This document shows positions 47,161 through 55,823 of a DNA stretch of 64,000 nucleotides, one piece after another (positions within the stretch are counted from its first letter, which is position 1; every line of letters begins with the position of its first letter). Origin of the DNA: Kutzneria sp. CA-103260 (GTDB taxonomy: Bacteria > Actinomycetota > Actinomycetes > Mycobacteriales > Pseudonocardiaceae); assembly GCF_018263855.1 (NCBI RefSeq), contig NZ_CP073318.1, positions 5,022,001-5,086,000 of the forward strand. The letters are read 5' to 3'. A model generated the notes under the pieces. The model was not told the origin of the DNA. It made no database searches and saw nothing but the letters and a program-made list of their open reading frames with translations. A program made the translations under genes and the position numbers.

Positions 47161-48198
47161 GTGGAACCGATCATCGGGCTCGCCGTCGGCCGCGGCACCG
47201 GTCCGGAGCTGGCCGAGGTCTTCGAGCGGGTGCTCGGCGGCATCGGCCGGCTGCACGGCCGGGAGATCGCGATCCGACGGTCGCCGCGGGCCTACCACTC
47301 GTACTTCACGCTGGAGCCGACCGGCGACACCGAGCGGCTGACCCGGCAGGACGCCCAGCACTACGAGGGATTCTGCCGGGAGCTGGCCGGCGGCGGCGTC
47401 ACCGCGGTGTTCCGGACCGCGATCAACGCCCAGTCGCTCTACCTGGTGCGGGAACGGCTGTGGACGGTGAAGGTCGACGCCATCGGCCCGCTGCTGCTGG
47501 TCCGCGACCAGGCCCAGGGCTTCTACACCGGCAGCAACGCGCACGCCGACGGCGTGGTCGAACGGACCATGGTGTTCCGGCGGGACCTGACCGAGCAGGT
47601 CATCGACTTCGCGCTGCGCGCCGCCGAGCGGCACTGGCCCGGGCAGGGGCCGGCGCGGATCGTCATGGCCTACAAGTTCCATCTGCTGGACGGAGTCTTC
47701 GGCCGCTGGGTGGCGGAGATCGCCGCGCGGCGGGGCGTGCGGATCACCTTGTGCCAGCCCGACACCGCCAACCGCAACCTGGTCGAACACGGCTTCGGGC
47801 CGCGGACCCTGCTGATCGCCGGCAACGAGTGGGCCGACATCATGCACGTGATGCTGCTGGACCGTTTCGGCCGACACCGGCAGGAGAACCGCTGCGCCGA
47901 GAACCATTACCTGCATCCGGAGGTGGCGGGTCTGGTGGAGTACCAGACGGTGCACGGCTCCGCCGACGACCTCGCCGGCCGCGACGAGGTCAATCCCACC
48001 GCCACGGTTCGGGCCGCCGCGGCCATCGCTGAGCGGCACGCCGGCTGCCCCGGGGCGGTCGGCATGGTCGAGCGGGTGTTGGAGTCGTTACGGGACAACA
48101 GCATCGGCACCCGGGACGTGGGCGGCCGGCACGGCACCTCCGCCGTGGTGGACGCACTGCTGGAGGCTCTGGCCGTGCAGCCGGTGGCCGGCCCTTGA
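47161..48198 (+). CDS. Divergent isocitrate/isopropylmalate dehydrogenase-like protein
   Basis: 345 residues. The family framework is clear: GTGPEL, the catalytic Lys region MAYKFHLLDGVFGRW, and VHGSADDLAGRDEVNPTA near the C-terminus. But the usual GDGIGPE reads GRGTGPE, and the metal-binding NxFGDILSD region reads NEWADIMHV, losing one Asp. It may use a non-canonical substrate or be catalytically altered. The TTGA overlap couples it to the isochorismatase-fold gene. Confidence 0.78.
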   Translation: MEPIIGLAVGRGTGPELAEVFERVLGGIGRLHGREIAIRRSPRAYHSYFTLEPTGDTERLTRQDAQHYEGFCRELAGGGVTAVFRTAINAQSLYLVRERLWTVKVDAIGPLLLVRDQAQGFYTGSNAHADGVVERTMVFRRDLTEQVIDFALRAAERHWPGQGPARIVMAYKFHLLDGVFGRWVAEIAARRGVRITLCQPDTANRNLVEHGFGPRTLLIAGNEWADIMHVMLLDRFGRHRQENRCAENHYLHPEVAGLVEYQTVHGSADDLAGRDEVNPTATVRAAAAIAERHAGCPGAVGMVERVLESLRDNSIGTRDVGGRHGTSAVVDALLEALAVQPVAGP

Positions 48199-48773
48199 CG
48201 ACCGCGCTGATTGTCGTGGACGTGCAGAACGACTTCTGCACCGGATTCGACGAGGTGACCGCCAACGTCGCCGCCGCCGTCGACCGCACCCGGGAGGCCG
48301 GCGTCGAGGTGATCTTCGTGCGCTTCCTCGGCGACGTCGAGCACCAACGGGCCAGCTGGCGACGACGCAATCGCTTGCAGGGCAAGCGTCAGAAGTGCGT
48401 GGACGGCACCCAGGGCGCGGATTTCTCCCGTGTGACCCCGCTTCCCGGCGAGCACGTCTTCACCAAGCTGGCCCAGTTCGACGCCTTCCTGAGCGAGGGC
48501 TTCGAGGATCACCTGCGGCTGCGGCGCATCGAGCACTTGGCTTTCGCCGGGCTGTACACCGATGTCTGCGTCGACTCGACCGCCCGGACCGGCTTCCAGA
48601 AGGGCTGGCACATCACGCTGCTCACCGACTGCACTGCCAGCCTCTGCCTGCCGGACGAACTCATTCACCGCTATATGGCCAGGTTCTACGGCGCTCGGCT
48701 GCTGGCCCATGATGATCCGGCCTGGCTGCGCCTACCCGATGAGGAGGAGTCATGGCCGGCGATGTCGGGTTGA
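48195..48773 (+). CDS. Isochorismatase-fold cysteine hydrolase
   Basis: 192 residues from TTG 48195. The catalytic triad is visible: Asp in IVVDVQNDF, Lys in FTKLAQFDAF and Cys in GLYTDVCVDSTAR. Nicotinamidase, isochorismatase and related amidases share this pattern, so the substrate cannot be named. Overlaps the methyltransferase start by 22 bases. Confidence 0.88.
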   Translation: MTTALIVVDVQNDFCTGFDEVTANVAAAVDRTREAGVEVIFVRFLGDVEHQRASWRRRNRLQGKRQKCVDGTQGADFSRVTPLPGEHVFTKLAQFDAFLSEGFEDHLRLRRIEHLAFAGLYTDVCVDSTARTGFQKGWHITLLTDCTASLCLPDELIHRYMARFYGARLLAHDDPAWLRLPDEEESWPAMSG

Positions 48774-49597
48774 CCGCCCTGCTGGTCGCCGCCGCCCGGG
48801 CCATCGAGGCCACCCGCCCCGATTCCCTGGCCCAGGACCAGTTCGCCCAGCACTTCGTGCGCGCCGCCGGCGTCGACTGGCCCGTGTCGTATTCATCCAC
48901 TGTGGACTCCAGTCCGCTGTGGAGCCGTCTCGGCCGGTACTTCGGTCTGCGCACCCGATTGCTCGACGACTTCATCCCCGGCTCCGCCCAGACTGTGCTT
49001 CTGGGCGCCGGCCTCGATACTCGCGCCTTCCGTCTGCCCTGGCCGCCCGACTCCCACGTCTTCGAGCTCGACCGTGGGCCGGTGCTGGACTTCAAACACC
49101 AGGTCCTGTCGGATATCGGTGCCGCTCCCCTGGTCAAGCGCACCCCCGTCGACACCGATCTCCGCGGCAACTGGTCCGCCGCCCTGCTCGACGCCGGCTT
49201 CTGCCCTGGGCTGCCCACCACCTGGATCGCCGAGGGCCTGCTGCTGTATTTGTCCTCCGCCGCCGAGACCTCGTTGATGCGCACCATCAACACCCTCTCC
49301 GAGCCCGGCAGCCGCCTGTTCTACGAGATCAAGCTGGCCGTCGAGAGCCCCGCCGTCCGGGCCAGCCCCCTCTACTCCACCACCTTGGCCGAGACCGGCA
49401 TCGACCTCCTGGCTCTGTTCTCCGAAAACCCCCGCCCCGACTCGGTCTCCTTGCTTTCCGCCCTTGGTTGGGACGTCTCCGTGCACACCTGCTTCGACTA
49501 CACCGCCCGCTATGGAGCTGGGCCGGTTCCGGTGGACGCCGATCCGCTGGCCGGAAACCGCTGGGTGATCGCCAGCACCGATCCGTCTCCTGCGTAG
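48752..49597 (+). CDS. Class I SAM methyltransferase, PPM/LCMT-like (TIGR00027 type)
   Basis: 281 residues; ATG 48752 has GAGGAGGAG upstream. Signatures: RTRLLDDF, VLLGAGLDTRAFRLPWP (SAM motif), ELDRGPVLDFK and WIAEGLLLYLSS. These actinobacterial leucine-carboxyl-like methyltransferases act on unknown acids or hydroxyls, often in secondary metabolism. It is the last gene of the EF-hand operon; the hairpin element begins 42 bases on. Confidence 0.88.
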   Translation: MAGDVGLTALLVAAARAIEATRPDSLAQDQFAQHFVRAAGVDWPVSYSSTVDSSPLWSRLGRYFGLRTRLLDDFIPGSAQTVLLGAGLDTRAFRLPWPPDSHVFELDRGPVLDFKHQVLSDIGAAPLVKRTPVDTDLRGNWSAALLDAGFCPGLPTTWIAEGLLLYLSSAAETSLMRTINTLSEPGSRLFYEIKLAVESPAVRASPLYSTTLAETGIDLLALFSENPRPDSVSLLSALGWDVSVHTCFDYTARYGAGPVPVDADPLAGNRWVIASTDPSPA

Positions 49598-49638
49598 GAG
49601 GTTGGCGTGGTTGGGGTTGGCTCGTTCGGATTTTAGAT

Positions 49639-49769
49639 GGCTCCGGATGGATTTTGCGCGGAGCCTCTGGGCGATGGCGTATCGAGGCGTCATCGGGCAG
49701 GCTCCGCCTGCCTCGATTCGCGGATCAGCGTATGCCATCGCCCCCCTCCGCGCAAAATCCACCCTCCGA
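49639..49769. repeat. 131-bp hairpin element, left copy
   Basis: A self-complementary element: TGGATTTTGCGCGGAG (49648-49663) pairs with CTCCGCGCAAAATCCA (49746-49761), GGGCGATGGC (49669-49678) with GCCATCGCCC (49734-49743), and the centre has GCAGGC-TCC-GCCTGC. It is an inverted, roughly 91 percent identical copy of 51106-51236. Confidence 0.9.
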
Positions 49770-49846
49770 TTCGAGTTGTTGTGGGTTCTTGGGTGGGCTG
49801 GGCTGGTTTCGCTGTGGAGTTATCAAAGAACGGGTGGGGCGGGTGG

Positions 49847-50992
49847 TCAGTATTGGTGGGGGTGGGTGGTGTAGTGGCGGCCTAGTGGGGTGACCCAGTG
49901 GAGGGTGTTGTCTGTATCCAGGGTGACTGTGTGGTTGCCGTGTTTGAGGTGGTGGTGATGGGCGCAGTAGCCCTTGAGCTGAGTGGCAGCGGTCTTTCCT
50001 GTGGGCCAGGGGGTGGTGTGGTCGAGTTCTTGGATGGGGGTGGTGCAGCCGGGGGCGGAGCAGACTCCACCGGCGTTGAGTTCGGCGAATTCCTTGATGC
50101 GGGCGGTGGGGCGGTAGGTGTCGGTGCCGAGTTCGGAGGCCTGCCGGTACTGGTCGAGGAGCAGGCCGCGCCAAGGGGCGTGCATGGAGAGTTCGCGGGC
50201 GGAGTCGGCGGCGATCGGGCCGTAGCCGTCCAGGAGGCCGGGGTCTTCGGTCAGGCCCATGAGGGTTTCCAGGGAGATGGTGACGTGGACTTTGACCTTG
50301 CGGTCGATGCCGTAGCCGAGGAACCGGTCCAGGAAGGCGTCGGCGCGCTTCTGGTCGGTGGTGCGGTCGTCCTTCACGAGGGCGCGGGCATCCTGGGTCA
50401 GGACGTCGCACACCTCGCGAGCATCCAAGGCGGTCAGGGTGATCCGCAGTTGCGCCATGCCATCCGGAAGGGGCGTGAACTCGACCCGACGTTCCTGCTT
50501 GGCCTTCAGGCGGCGCTGGTCGTAGCCGGTCGGATCGACCTTCGCGACCAGCCCGGTAGTCCGCCGGGCCAGCTGCGTGCGAGTCAGCCCCAAAGCCACC
50601 CCAATCAGTTCGTCTTCAACCTCAGCAACCATGGCCGGATTGGGCAGGTTGACGATCCGCTCGTCCACGGTCTCCAGCCGCCGCAGATCCAGCTCGCCTC
50701 GCCGTAGCAGCTCCGACAGCCGAGGCAACCGGTCCAACACCTCGCTGCACCGCTTCTGTCGCACCACCGACTGCTCCGGCTCATGAACCGCCATCGCCAA
50801 CTCAGCGGTATCCTCCACATCCCGCAGAATCGACAACTGCACATGATCGACGAACGCTTTGATCTTCCGCGCCAGAATGAACGCCGTGACCTGCTGATCA
50901 GCGGCCAGATCGGCGATATCCACACCCATGAGCAGATCCAGCAGAGCCCCCGACGGTTCTCTGCTCTCCAACTCTCGGGTGAGTTCTTCCAT
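49847..50992 (-). CDS. DUF222-HNH endonuclease (13E12-type)
   Basis: 381 residues. The N-terminal about 270 residues are DUF222 (13E12 repeat family; LARRTTGLVAKVDP, RADAFLDRFLGY). The HNH nuclease domain follows, with CSAPGCTTPIQELDHTTPW and YCAHHHHLKH, which give the Cys pair, the catalytic His and the downstream His. GGAGG lies only one base from ATG 50992. Many copies are scattered in actinobacterial genomes and are thought to be mobile. This one sits between two inverted copies of a 131-bp hairpin. Confidence 0.92.
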   Translation of the reverse strand: MEELTRELESREPSGALLDLLMGVDIADLAADQQVTAFILARKIKAFVDHVQLSILRDVEDTAELAMAVHEPEQSVVRQKRCSEVLDRLPRLSELLRRGELDLRRLETVDERIVNLPNPAMVAEVEDELIGVALGLTRTQLARRTTGLVAKVDPTGYDQRRLKAKQERRVEFTPLPDGMAQLRITLTALDAREVCDVLTQDARALVKDDRTTDQKRADAFLDRFLGYGIDRKVKVHVTISLETLMGLTEDPGLLDGYGPIAADSARELSMHAPWRGLLLDQYRQASELGTDTYRPTARIKEFAELNAGGVCSAPGCTTPIQELDHTTPWPTGKTAATQLKGYCAHHHHLKHGNHTVTLDTDNTLHWVTPLGRHYTTHPHQY

Positions 50993-51309
50993 ACCTCCAG
51001 AATACGCCTATCAAAGATCAAACTCGAATCACTAACGGGTGAATCCGAGTTTCATGCATAATCGCAAACCCGACCCCACAAACCAAACCACCGCCCCCTC
51101 TCGCCTCGGAGGGTGGATTTTGCGTGGAGGGGGGCGATGGCGTACGCTCGTCCGCGAATCGAGGCAGGCGCAGCCTGCCCGATGATTGCCTCGATTGCCA
51201 TCGCCCAGAGGCTCCACGCAAAATCCACCCGGAGCCACCCCAAATCCAGCCCAGAATTCAGCGATTGGATCGCCGCCCGATCCGGCGGCGTCGGCGCGAA
51301 CCTTGGGAT
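50993..51309. other. Intergenic region with right hairpin
   Basis: 317 bases between the HNH gene and rhaB. It contains the right 131-bp element (51106-51236); the rest shows no gene or clear motif. Confidence 0.6.
51106..51236. repeat. 131-bp hairpin element, right copy
   Basis: Inverted copy of 49639-49769. Its outer stem TGGATTTTGCGTGGAG (51114-51129) pairs with CTCCACGCAAAATCCA (51212-51227); relative to the left copy one C-G pair has become T-A on both sides, a compensatory change. Confidence 0.9.
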
Positions 51310-52620
51310 TCAGGCCAACGGGTCGTAGCGGCGGATCTCGTGGGTGGCGGCCACCAAGCGGCGCGGGTCGGGAATCCCGGCCTGCACCAGCAAATTGCCC
51401 AACGCGGTCGCTTCGACGGGCCCGGCGAGGACGGGGAGACGGCAGGCATCAGCGGTGAGTTGGCAGAGCAGCTCGTTGCGGGAGCCGCCGCCGACGATGT
51501 GCACGACGTCGATCTCCTTGCCCGACAAGCGCTGAGCATCCAGGAGCGTGTCGCGGTAGGCGTCGGCGAGGCTGTCGAGGATGCAGCGGACGATCTCCGG
51601 CGGATCGACCGGCACCGGCTGACCCGAATTCCGGCAGGCAGCGACGATGCGGGACGGCATGTCGCCGGGAGGCAGGAACTCCGAGGCGTTGGGGTCGATG
51701 ACCGACCGGCGAGGCAAAGAAGCGGCGGCCCGTAGCAAGGGATCCCGCTCCAGGCCCCAGACCCGCAAGGACTCCTCCAGCAGCCACAGGCCCATGACGT
51801 TGCGCAGGTACCGGACCGTGCCGCCGACGCCGGCCTCGTTGGTGAAGTTGGCGGCCAGGCTGTCGGCGGTCACCACGGGGCGGTCCAACTCGACGCCGAC
51901 CAGGGACCAAGTGCCGCAGGAGATGTAGCCGAAGCGGGAGGTCAGGGCAGGCACGGCGTACACAGCCGACGCGGTGTCGTGGGAGCCGACGGCGACGACG
52001 ACGGTGCCACCGATGGCCGAGCCGGGTTGCCGGATGGGTGGGAACAAGCCCGAAGGAATCCCCAGTCGATCCATCAACCCCGTCGCCCACTGTCCAGTGT
52101 GGACATCCAGCAGCTGCGTCGTGGAGGCGTTGGTGTACTCGGCCCCGATCTCACCGGTGAGCCAGTAGGCGACCAGGTCGGGGATCAGCAGCAGGTGTGC
52201 GGCCTGCTGAGCCAAGGGATCGGCGACGAGCTGATACAACGTGTTGATGGGCAGGATCTGAATGCCAGTGACGCCGTACAACTCCTCGGCCGGCACGGCG
52301 GCAAGCACCCGGTCGACAACACCATCGGTCCGGGAATCCCGGTAGCACACGGGATCGGCCAGCAGCTCACCGGAGTCGTCAAGCAGGCCGTAGTCCACGG
52401 CCCACGAGTCGATCCCGACACTGCGAACGTCCAAGCCCCGCAAGCCTTCCTCGACTGACCGCCGCAGCAGTGCCGCGTCCCAGCGCAGCGCCCCGTCCCG
52501 AACCTCGGGCCGGTACGAGAAGCGGGAAACTTCCCGCAGCTCCAGGAGGTCGGCCTCGACGCGCCCGAGCATCACCCGCCCGCTGGACGCGCCGAGGTCG
52601 ACAGCTGCATAGGAGGTCAT
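51310..52620 (-). CDS. rhaB: L-rhamnulokinase
   Basis: 436 residues. FGGY-kinase features: VDLGASSGRVMLGR at the N-terminus, VGIDSWAVDYGLLD and the C-terminal VHIVGGGSRNELLCQLTAD. It phosphorylates L-rhamnulose at C1. The ATG overlaps the stop of the aldolase/dehydrogenase gene (ATGA), and it is the last gene of the rhamnose operon. Downstream comes the right hairpin element. Confidence 0.95.
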   Translation of the reverse strand: MTSYAAVDLGASSGRVMLGRVEADLLELREVSRFSYRPEVRDGALRWDAALLRRSVEEGLRGLDVRSVGIDSWAVDYGLLDDSGELLADPVCYRDSRTDGVVDRVLAAVPAEELYGVTGIQILPINTLYQLVADPLAQQAAHLLLIPDLVAYWLTGEIGAEYTNASTTQLLDVHTGQWATGLMDRLGIPSGLFPPIRQPGSAIGGTVVVAVGSHDTASAVYAVPALTSRFGYISCGTWSLVGVELDRPVVTADSLAANFTNEAGVGGTVRYLRNVMGLWLLEESLRVWGLERDPLLRAAASLPRRSVIDPNASEFLPPGDMPSRIVAACRNSGQPVPVDPPEIVRCILDSLADAYRDTLLDAQRLSGKEIDVVHIVGGGSRNELLCQLTADACRLPVLAGPVEATALGNLLVQAGIPDPRRLVAATHEIRRYDPLA

Positions 52621-54653
52621 CGCAGGAACGCGGCGGCGACGCCGGCGTCGACCGGCACGTGCAGACCGGTGGTGCGGGACAGTTCCCCGCCAGTGAGCAC
52701 GAAGATCGCGGCAGCGACGTGTTCGGGCAGCACCTCCTGCTTGAGCAGGGTCCGCTGGGCGTAGTACTCCCCCAGCTTCTCCTCCGGCACCCCGTACACG
52801 GCGGCCCGCTGCGCGCCCCAGCCCGACGAGAAGATGCCCGACCCCCGCACCACGGCATCGGGATTGACACCGTTGACGCGGATGCCGTGGGCGGCCAGTT
52901 CGGCGGCCAGCAGCCGGACCTGGTGCGCCTGGTCGGCCTTGGCCGAGCCGTAGGCGACGTTGTTGGGCCCGGCGAACACGGCGTTCTTGCTGACCACGTA
53001 GACGATGTCGCCGCCGATGCCCTGCGCGATCATGGTGCGGGCGGCGGCCCGTGACACCAGGAAAGAGCCCCGGGCCATCACTCCGTGCTGCCGGTCCCAG
53101 TCCTCGTCGCTGGTGTCCACCAGCGGCTTGGACACCGACAGCCCGGCGTTGTTGACGACGAGGTCGACGCCACCGAAAGCCAGGCAGGCAGCGGCGATCG
53201 CCTCGTCGACAGCGTCCGAAGAGGACACGTCGGCGTGCACGGCGACGGCCGACGGCCCGATCTCCTTGGCCACGGCCTCGGCGGCGGCGAGATCACGGTC
53301 GGCGACGACAACGCACGCACCCTCGGCGGCCAGCCGCAGGGAGGTGGCCCGGCCGATGCCGGAGCCGCCGCCGGTGACGAAGGCGACCCGCGCGGTCAGC
53401 GGCTTCGGCTTGGGGCGCCGACGCAGCTTCGCCTCCTCCAGCTCCCAGTACTCGATCCGGAACTTCTCGCTCTCCGGGATCGGCTCGTACCGGGACACGG
53501 ACTCGGCCCCACGCATGACGTTGATGGCGTTGACGTAGAACTCGCCGGCCACCCGGGCGGTCTGCTCGTCGGCCCCGAAGGAGAACATGCCGATGCCGGG
53601 CACCAGCACGATCGCCGGATCCGCCCCGCGCATCGCCGGCGAGTCCGGCAGGGCGTGCCGGGCGTAGTAGGCCCGGTAGTCCTCACGGTACTCGTGGTGC
53701 AGGTCCCGCAGTCGCTCCACAACGGACTCAAGTGGCGCATCCGCGGCGGTGTCGAGGATCAACGGCCGGACCTTGGTGCGCAGGAAGTGATCCGGGCACG
53801 AGGTCCCCAGTGCGGCCAACGCCGGGGCCTTGGAGCCGGCCAGGAACTCCAGCACCTCGGGCGAATCCGTGAAGTGCCCGACCTGACGGTTGTCGGTCGA
53901 CGCCAACCCCCGAATCACCGGAGCCAGTGCCGCGGCCCGCTCACGCCGGGCAGCGGGCTCAAGCGGCCGCCACTCCGGGACAACGGACCCGAACGGGTCA
54001 GCGGAACCCCGGGAGTCCAGGAACTCCTGGGCCTTCCCGATGATCTCCAGCGAATTGGCCTGGCACTCCTGCGAAGTCGCGCCCCACGCGGTGATGCCGT
54101 GACCGCCGAGGATCACGCCGATCGCCTGCGGGTTGGCCCGCTTGATCTCGGCGATGTCCAGCCCCAGCTGAAAACCCGGCCGCCGCCAGTCCACCCAGGC
54201 CACCCGGTCGCCGAAGCACTCTCGGGTCAGCGCCGGCCCGTCGGCGGCGGTGGCCAGCGCGATGCCGGCGTCCGGGTGCAGGTGGTCCACGTGCGCGGCG
54301 TCGACCAGGCCGTGCATGGCGGTGTCGATGGACGGCGCGGCGCCGCCCTTGCCGTGCAGGCAGAAGTCGAACGCGGCGACCATCTCGTCCTCGCGCTCCA
54401 CCCCCGGGTACACGTCGGTCATGGCGCGCAGCCGGTCCAGCCGCAGCACGGCCAGGCCGGCCTCGGTCAGGGTGCCGAGATCGCCGCCGGATCCCTTGAC
54501 CCACATCAGTTCCACGTCGCCGCCGGTGACCGGGTCGCGGTCGACGGCTTTGGCCGACGCGTTGCCGCCGGCGTAGTTGGTGTTGCGCCGGTCCGCGCCG
54601 ATCGAGTGCGCACGGGCCAGCAGCTGAGCGACTTCCGGGTTCACGCGCCCCAT
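52617..54653 (-). CDS. Bifunctional rhamnulose-1-phosphate aldolase/lactaldehyde dehydrogenase
   Basis: 678 residues from ATG 54653 (GTG 54644 also fits). The N-terminal class II aldolase domain (about 1-400) has HVDHLHPDAGIA zinc His residues and GGHGITAWGATSQ. The C-terminal SDR domain (about 420-678) has TGGGSGIGRAT and YGSAKADQ. Such fused enzymes cleave rhamnulose-1-phosphate to DHAP plus L-lactaldehyde and oxidise the lactaldehyde to lactate. It overlaps rhaI and is coupled to rhaB. Confidence 0.92.
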   Translation of the reverse strand: MGRVNPEVAQLLARAHSIGADRRNTNYAGGNASAKAVDRDPVTGGDVELMWVKGSGGDLGTLTEAGLAVLRLDRLRAMTDVYPGVEREDEMVAAFDFCLHGKGGAAPSIDTAMHGLVDAAHVDHLHPDAGIALATAADGPALTRECFGDRVAWVDWRRPGFQLGLDIAEIKRANPQAIGVILGGHGITAWGATSQECQANSLEIIGKAQEFLDSRGSADPFGSVVPEWRPLEPAARRERAAALAPVIRGLASTDNRQVGHFTDSPEVLEFLAGSKAPALAALGTSCPDHFLRTKVRPLILDTAADAPLESVVERLRDLHHEYREDYRAYYARHALPDSPAMRGADPAIVLVPGIGMFSFGADEQTARVAGEFYVNAINVMRGAESVSRYEPIPESEKFRIEYWELEEAKLRRRPKPKPLTARVAFVTGGGSGIGRATSLRLAAEGACVVVADRDLAAAEAVAKEIGPSAVAVHADVSSSDAVDEAIAAACLAFGGVDLVVNNAGLSVSKPLVDTSDEDWDRQHGVMARGSFLVSRAAARTMIAQGIGGDIVYVVSKNAVFAGPNNVAYGSAKADQAHQVRLLAAELAAHGIRVNGVNPDAVVRGSGIFSSGWGAQRAAVYGVPEEKLGEYYAQRTLLKQEVLPEHVAAAIFVLTGGELSRTTGLHVPVDAGVAAAFLR

Positions 54654-55798
54654 CCCATCGCCGAGCCGCCCACGCGCTCGGCCTCGATCTTCTGCTGGTA
54701 GCCGGACCGGTGGTACGCGCCGATCGGGTCCGGGTCGAGCCCGTCCTCGGTCCGCAGCTCGGCGAGCAGCGGCCGGACGTCGGTGTTGTAGGCGTCCATC
54801 AGCACCGCGTTGGCGCCGAGCACGTCGCCCTCGGCCTGGGCCTTGGCCAGCACCTCGCGGTCGACGAGCAGCGCCTTGGCCGTCGCCTCCTGCACGTTGA
54901 GCACCGACCGGATCATCGCCGGCACCTTGGGCTCGATGTTGTGGCACTGGTCGAGCATGAACGCCACGTCGGCCTCGGGGGCCAGCGCGTCCGCGGCCAC
55001 GATCTCGTGCATGATCCGGAACAGCTGGAACGGGTCGGCCGCGCCGACCATCAGGTCGTCGTCGGCGTAGAACCGGCTGTTGAAGTGGAAGCCGCCGAGC
55101 TTGCCAGCCCGCAGCAGCAGGGCGACGATGAACTCGATGTTAGTGCCGGGCGCGTGGTGCCCGGTGTCCACCAGCACCTGGGCCTTGGGCCCGAGGTTCA
55201 CGCAGTGCGCGAACGAGGTGCCCCAGTCCGGCAGGTCCATGGTGTAGAAGCTGGGCTCGAACAGCTTGTACTCCACCAGCATCCGCATGCCGTCGGGCAG
55301 CTGTCCGTACACTTCGGACAGTGCCTCGGCCAGTCGGTCCTGGCGGGCCCGGATCGAGTCCTGGCCGGGATAGTTGGTGCCGTCGGCGAACCACAGCGAC
55401 AGGATGGTGGACCCCGTCCGCACCCCGACCTCGACGCACTCCAGCAGGTGGTCGGTGGCCTTGCGGCGGATCTTCGGGTCGGGGTTGCAGACGCTGCCCA
55501 GGCGGTAGTCGTCCTCCTGGAACACGTTGGGGTTGATGGCCCCGATGGCGATGCCGTGGTCGGTGGCGAACCGGGCCAGCGCGGGATAGTCGTCGACCTT
55601 GTCCCACGGGATGTGCAGGGCGATGCTCGGCGCCACCCCGGTCAGCTCGTGCACCTTGGCCGCGTCCGCGATCTTCTCCTGCGGCGTGCGCGGCACGCCC
55701 GCCTGGGCGTAGACCTTGAACCGGGTGCCCGAGTTGCCGTACGCCCAAGAGGGCGTCTCGATGCGGTGCCTGCGCAGCTGCGCCTTCACGCCTTCCAC
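54641..55798 (-). CDS. rhaI: L-rhamnose isomerase
   Basis: 385 residues from GTG 55798 with GGAGAG six bases upstream. The sequence fits the RhaI type (TIM-barrel, distinct from E. coli RhaA): EYKLFEPSFYTMD, VDTGHHAPGTNIEF and GGFHFNSRFYADDDL carry the metal- and substrate-binding Glu, Asp and His. It turns L-rhamnose into L-rhamnulose. It follows the binding-protein gene by 25 bases. Confidence 0.94.
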   Translation of the reverse strand: MEGVKAQLRRHRIETPSWAYGNSGTRFKVYAQAGVPRTPQEKIADAAKVHELTGVAPSIALHIPWDKVDDYPALARFATDHGIAIGAINPNVFQEDDYRLGSVCNPDPKIRRKATDHLLECVEVGVRTGSTILSLWFADGTNYPGQDSIRARQDRLAEALSEVYGQLPDGMRMLVEYKLFEPSFYTMDLPDWGTSFAHCVNLGPKAQVLVDTGHHAPGTNIEFIVALLLRAGKLGGFHFNSRFYADDDLMVGAADPFQLFRIMHEIVAADALAPEADVAFMLDQCHNIEPKVPAMIRSVLNVQEATAKALLVDREVLAKAQAEGDVLGANAVLMDAYNTDVRPLLAELRTEDGLDPDPIGAYHRSGYQQKIEAERVGGSAMGWGA

Positions 55799-55823
55799 GG
55801 CGTCTCTCCTTCGCCAGCGAGCC

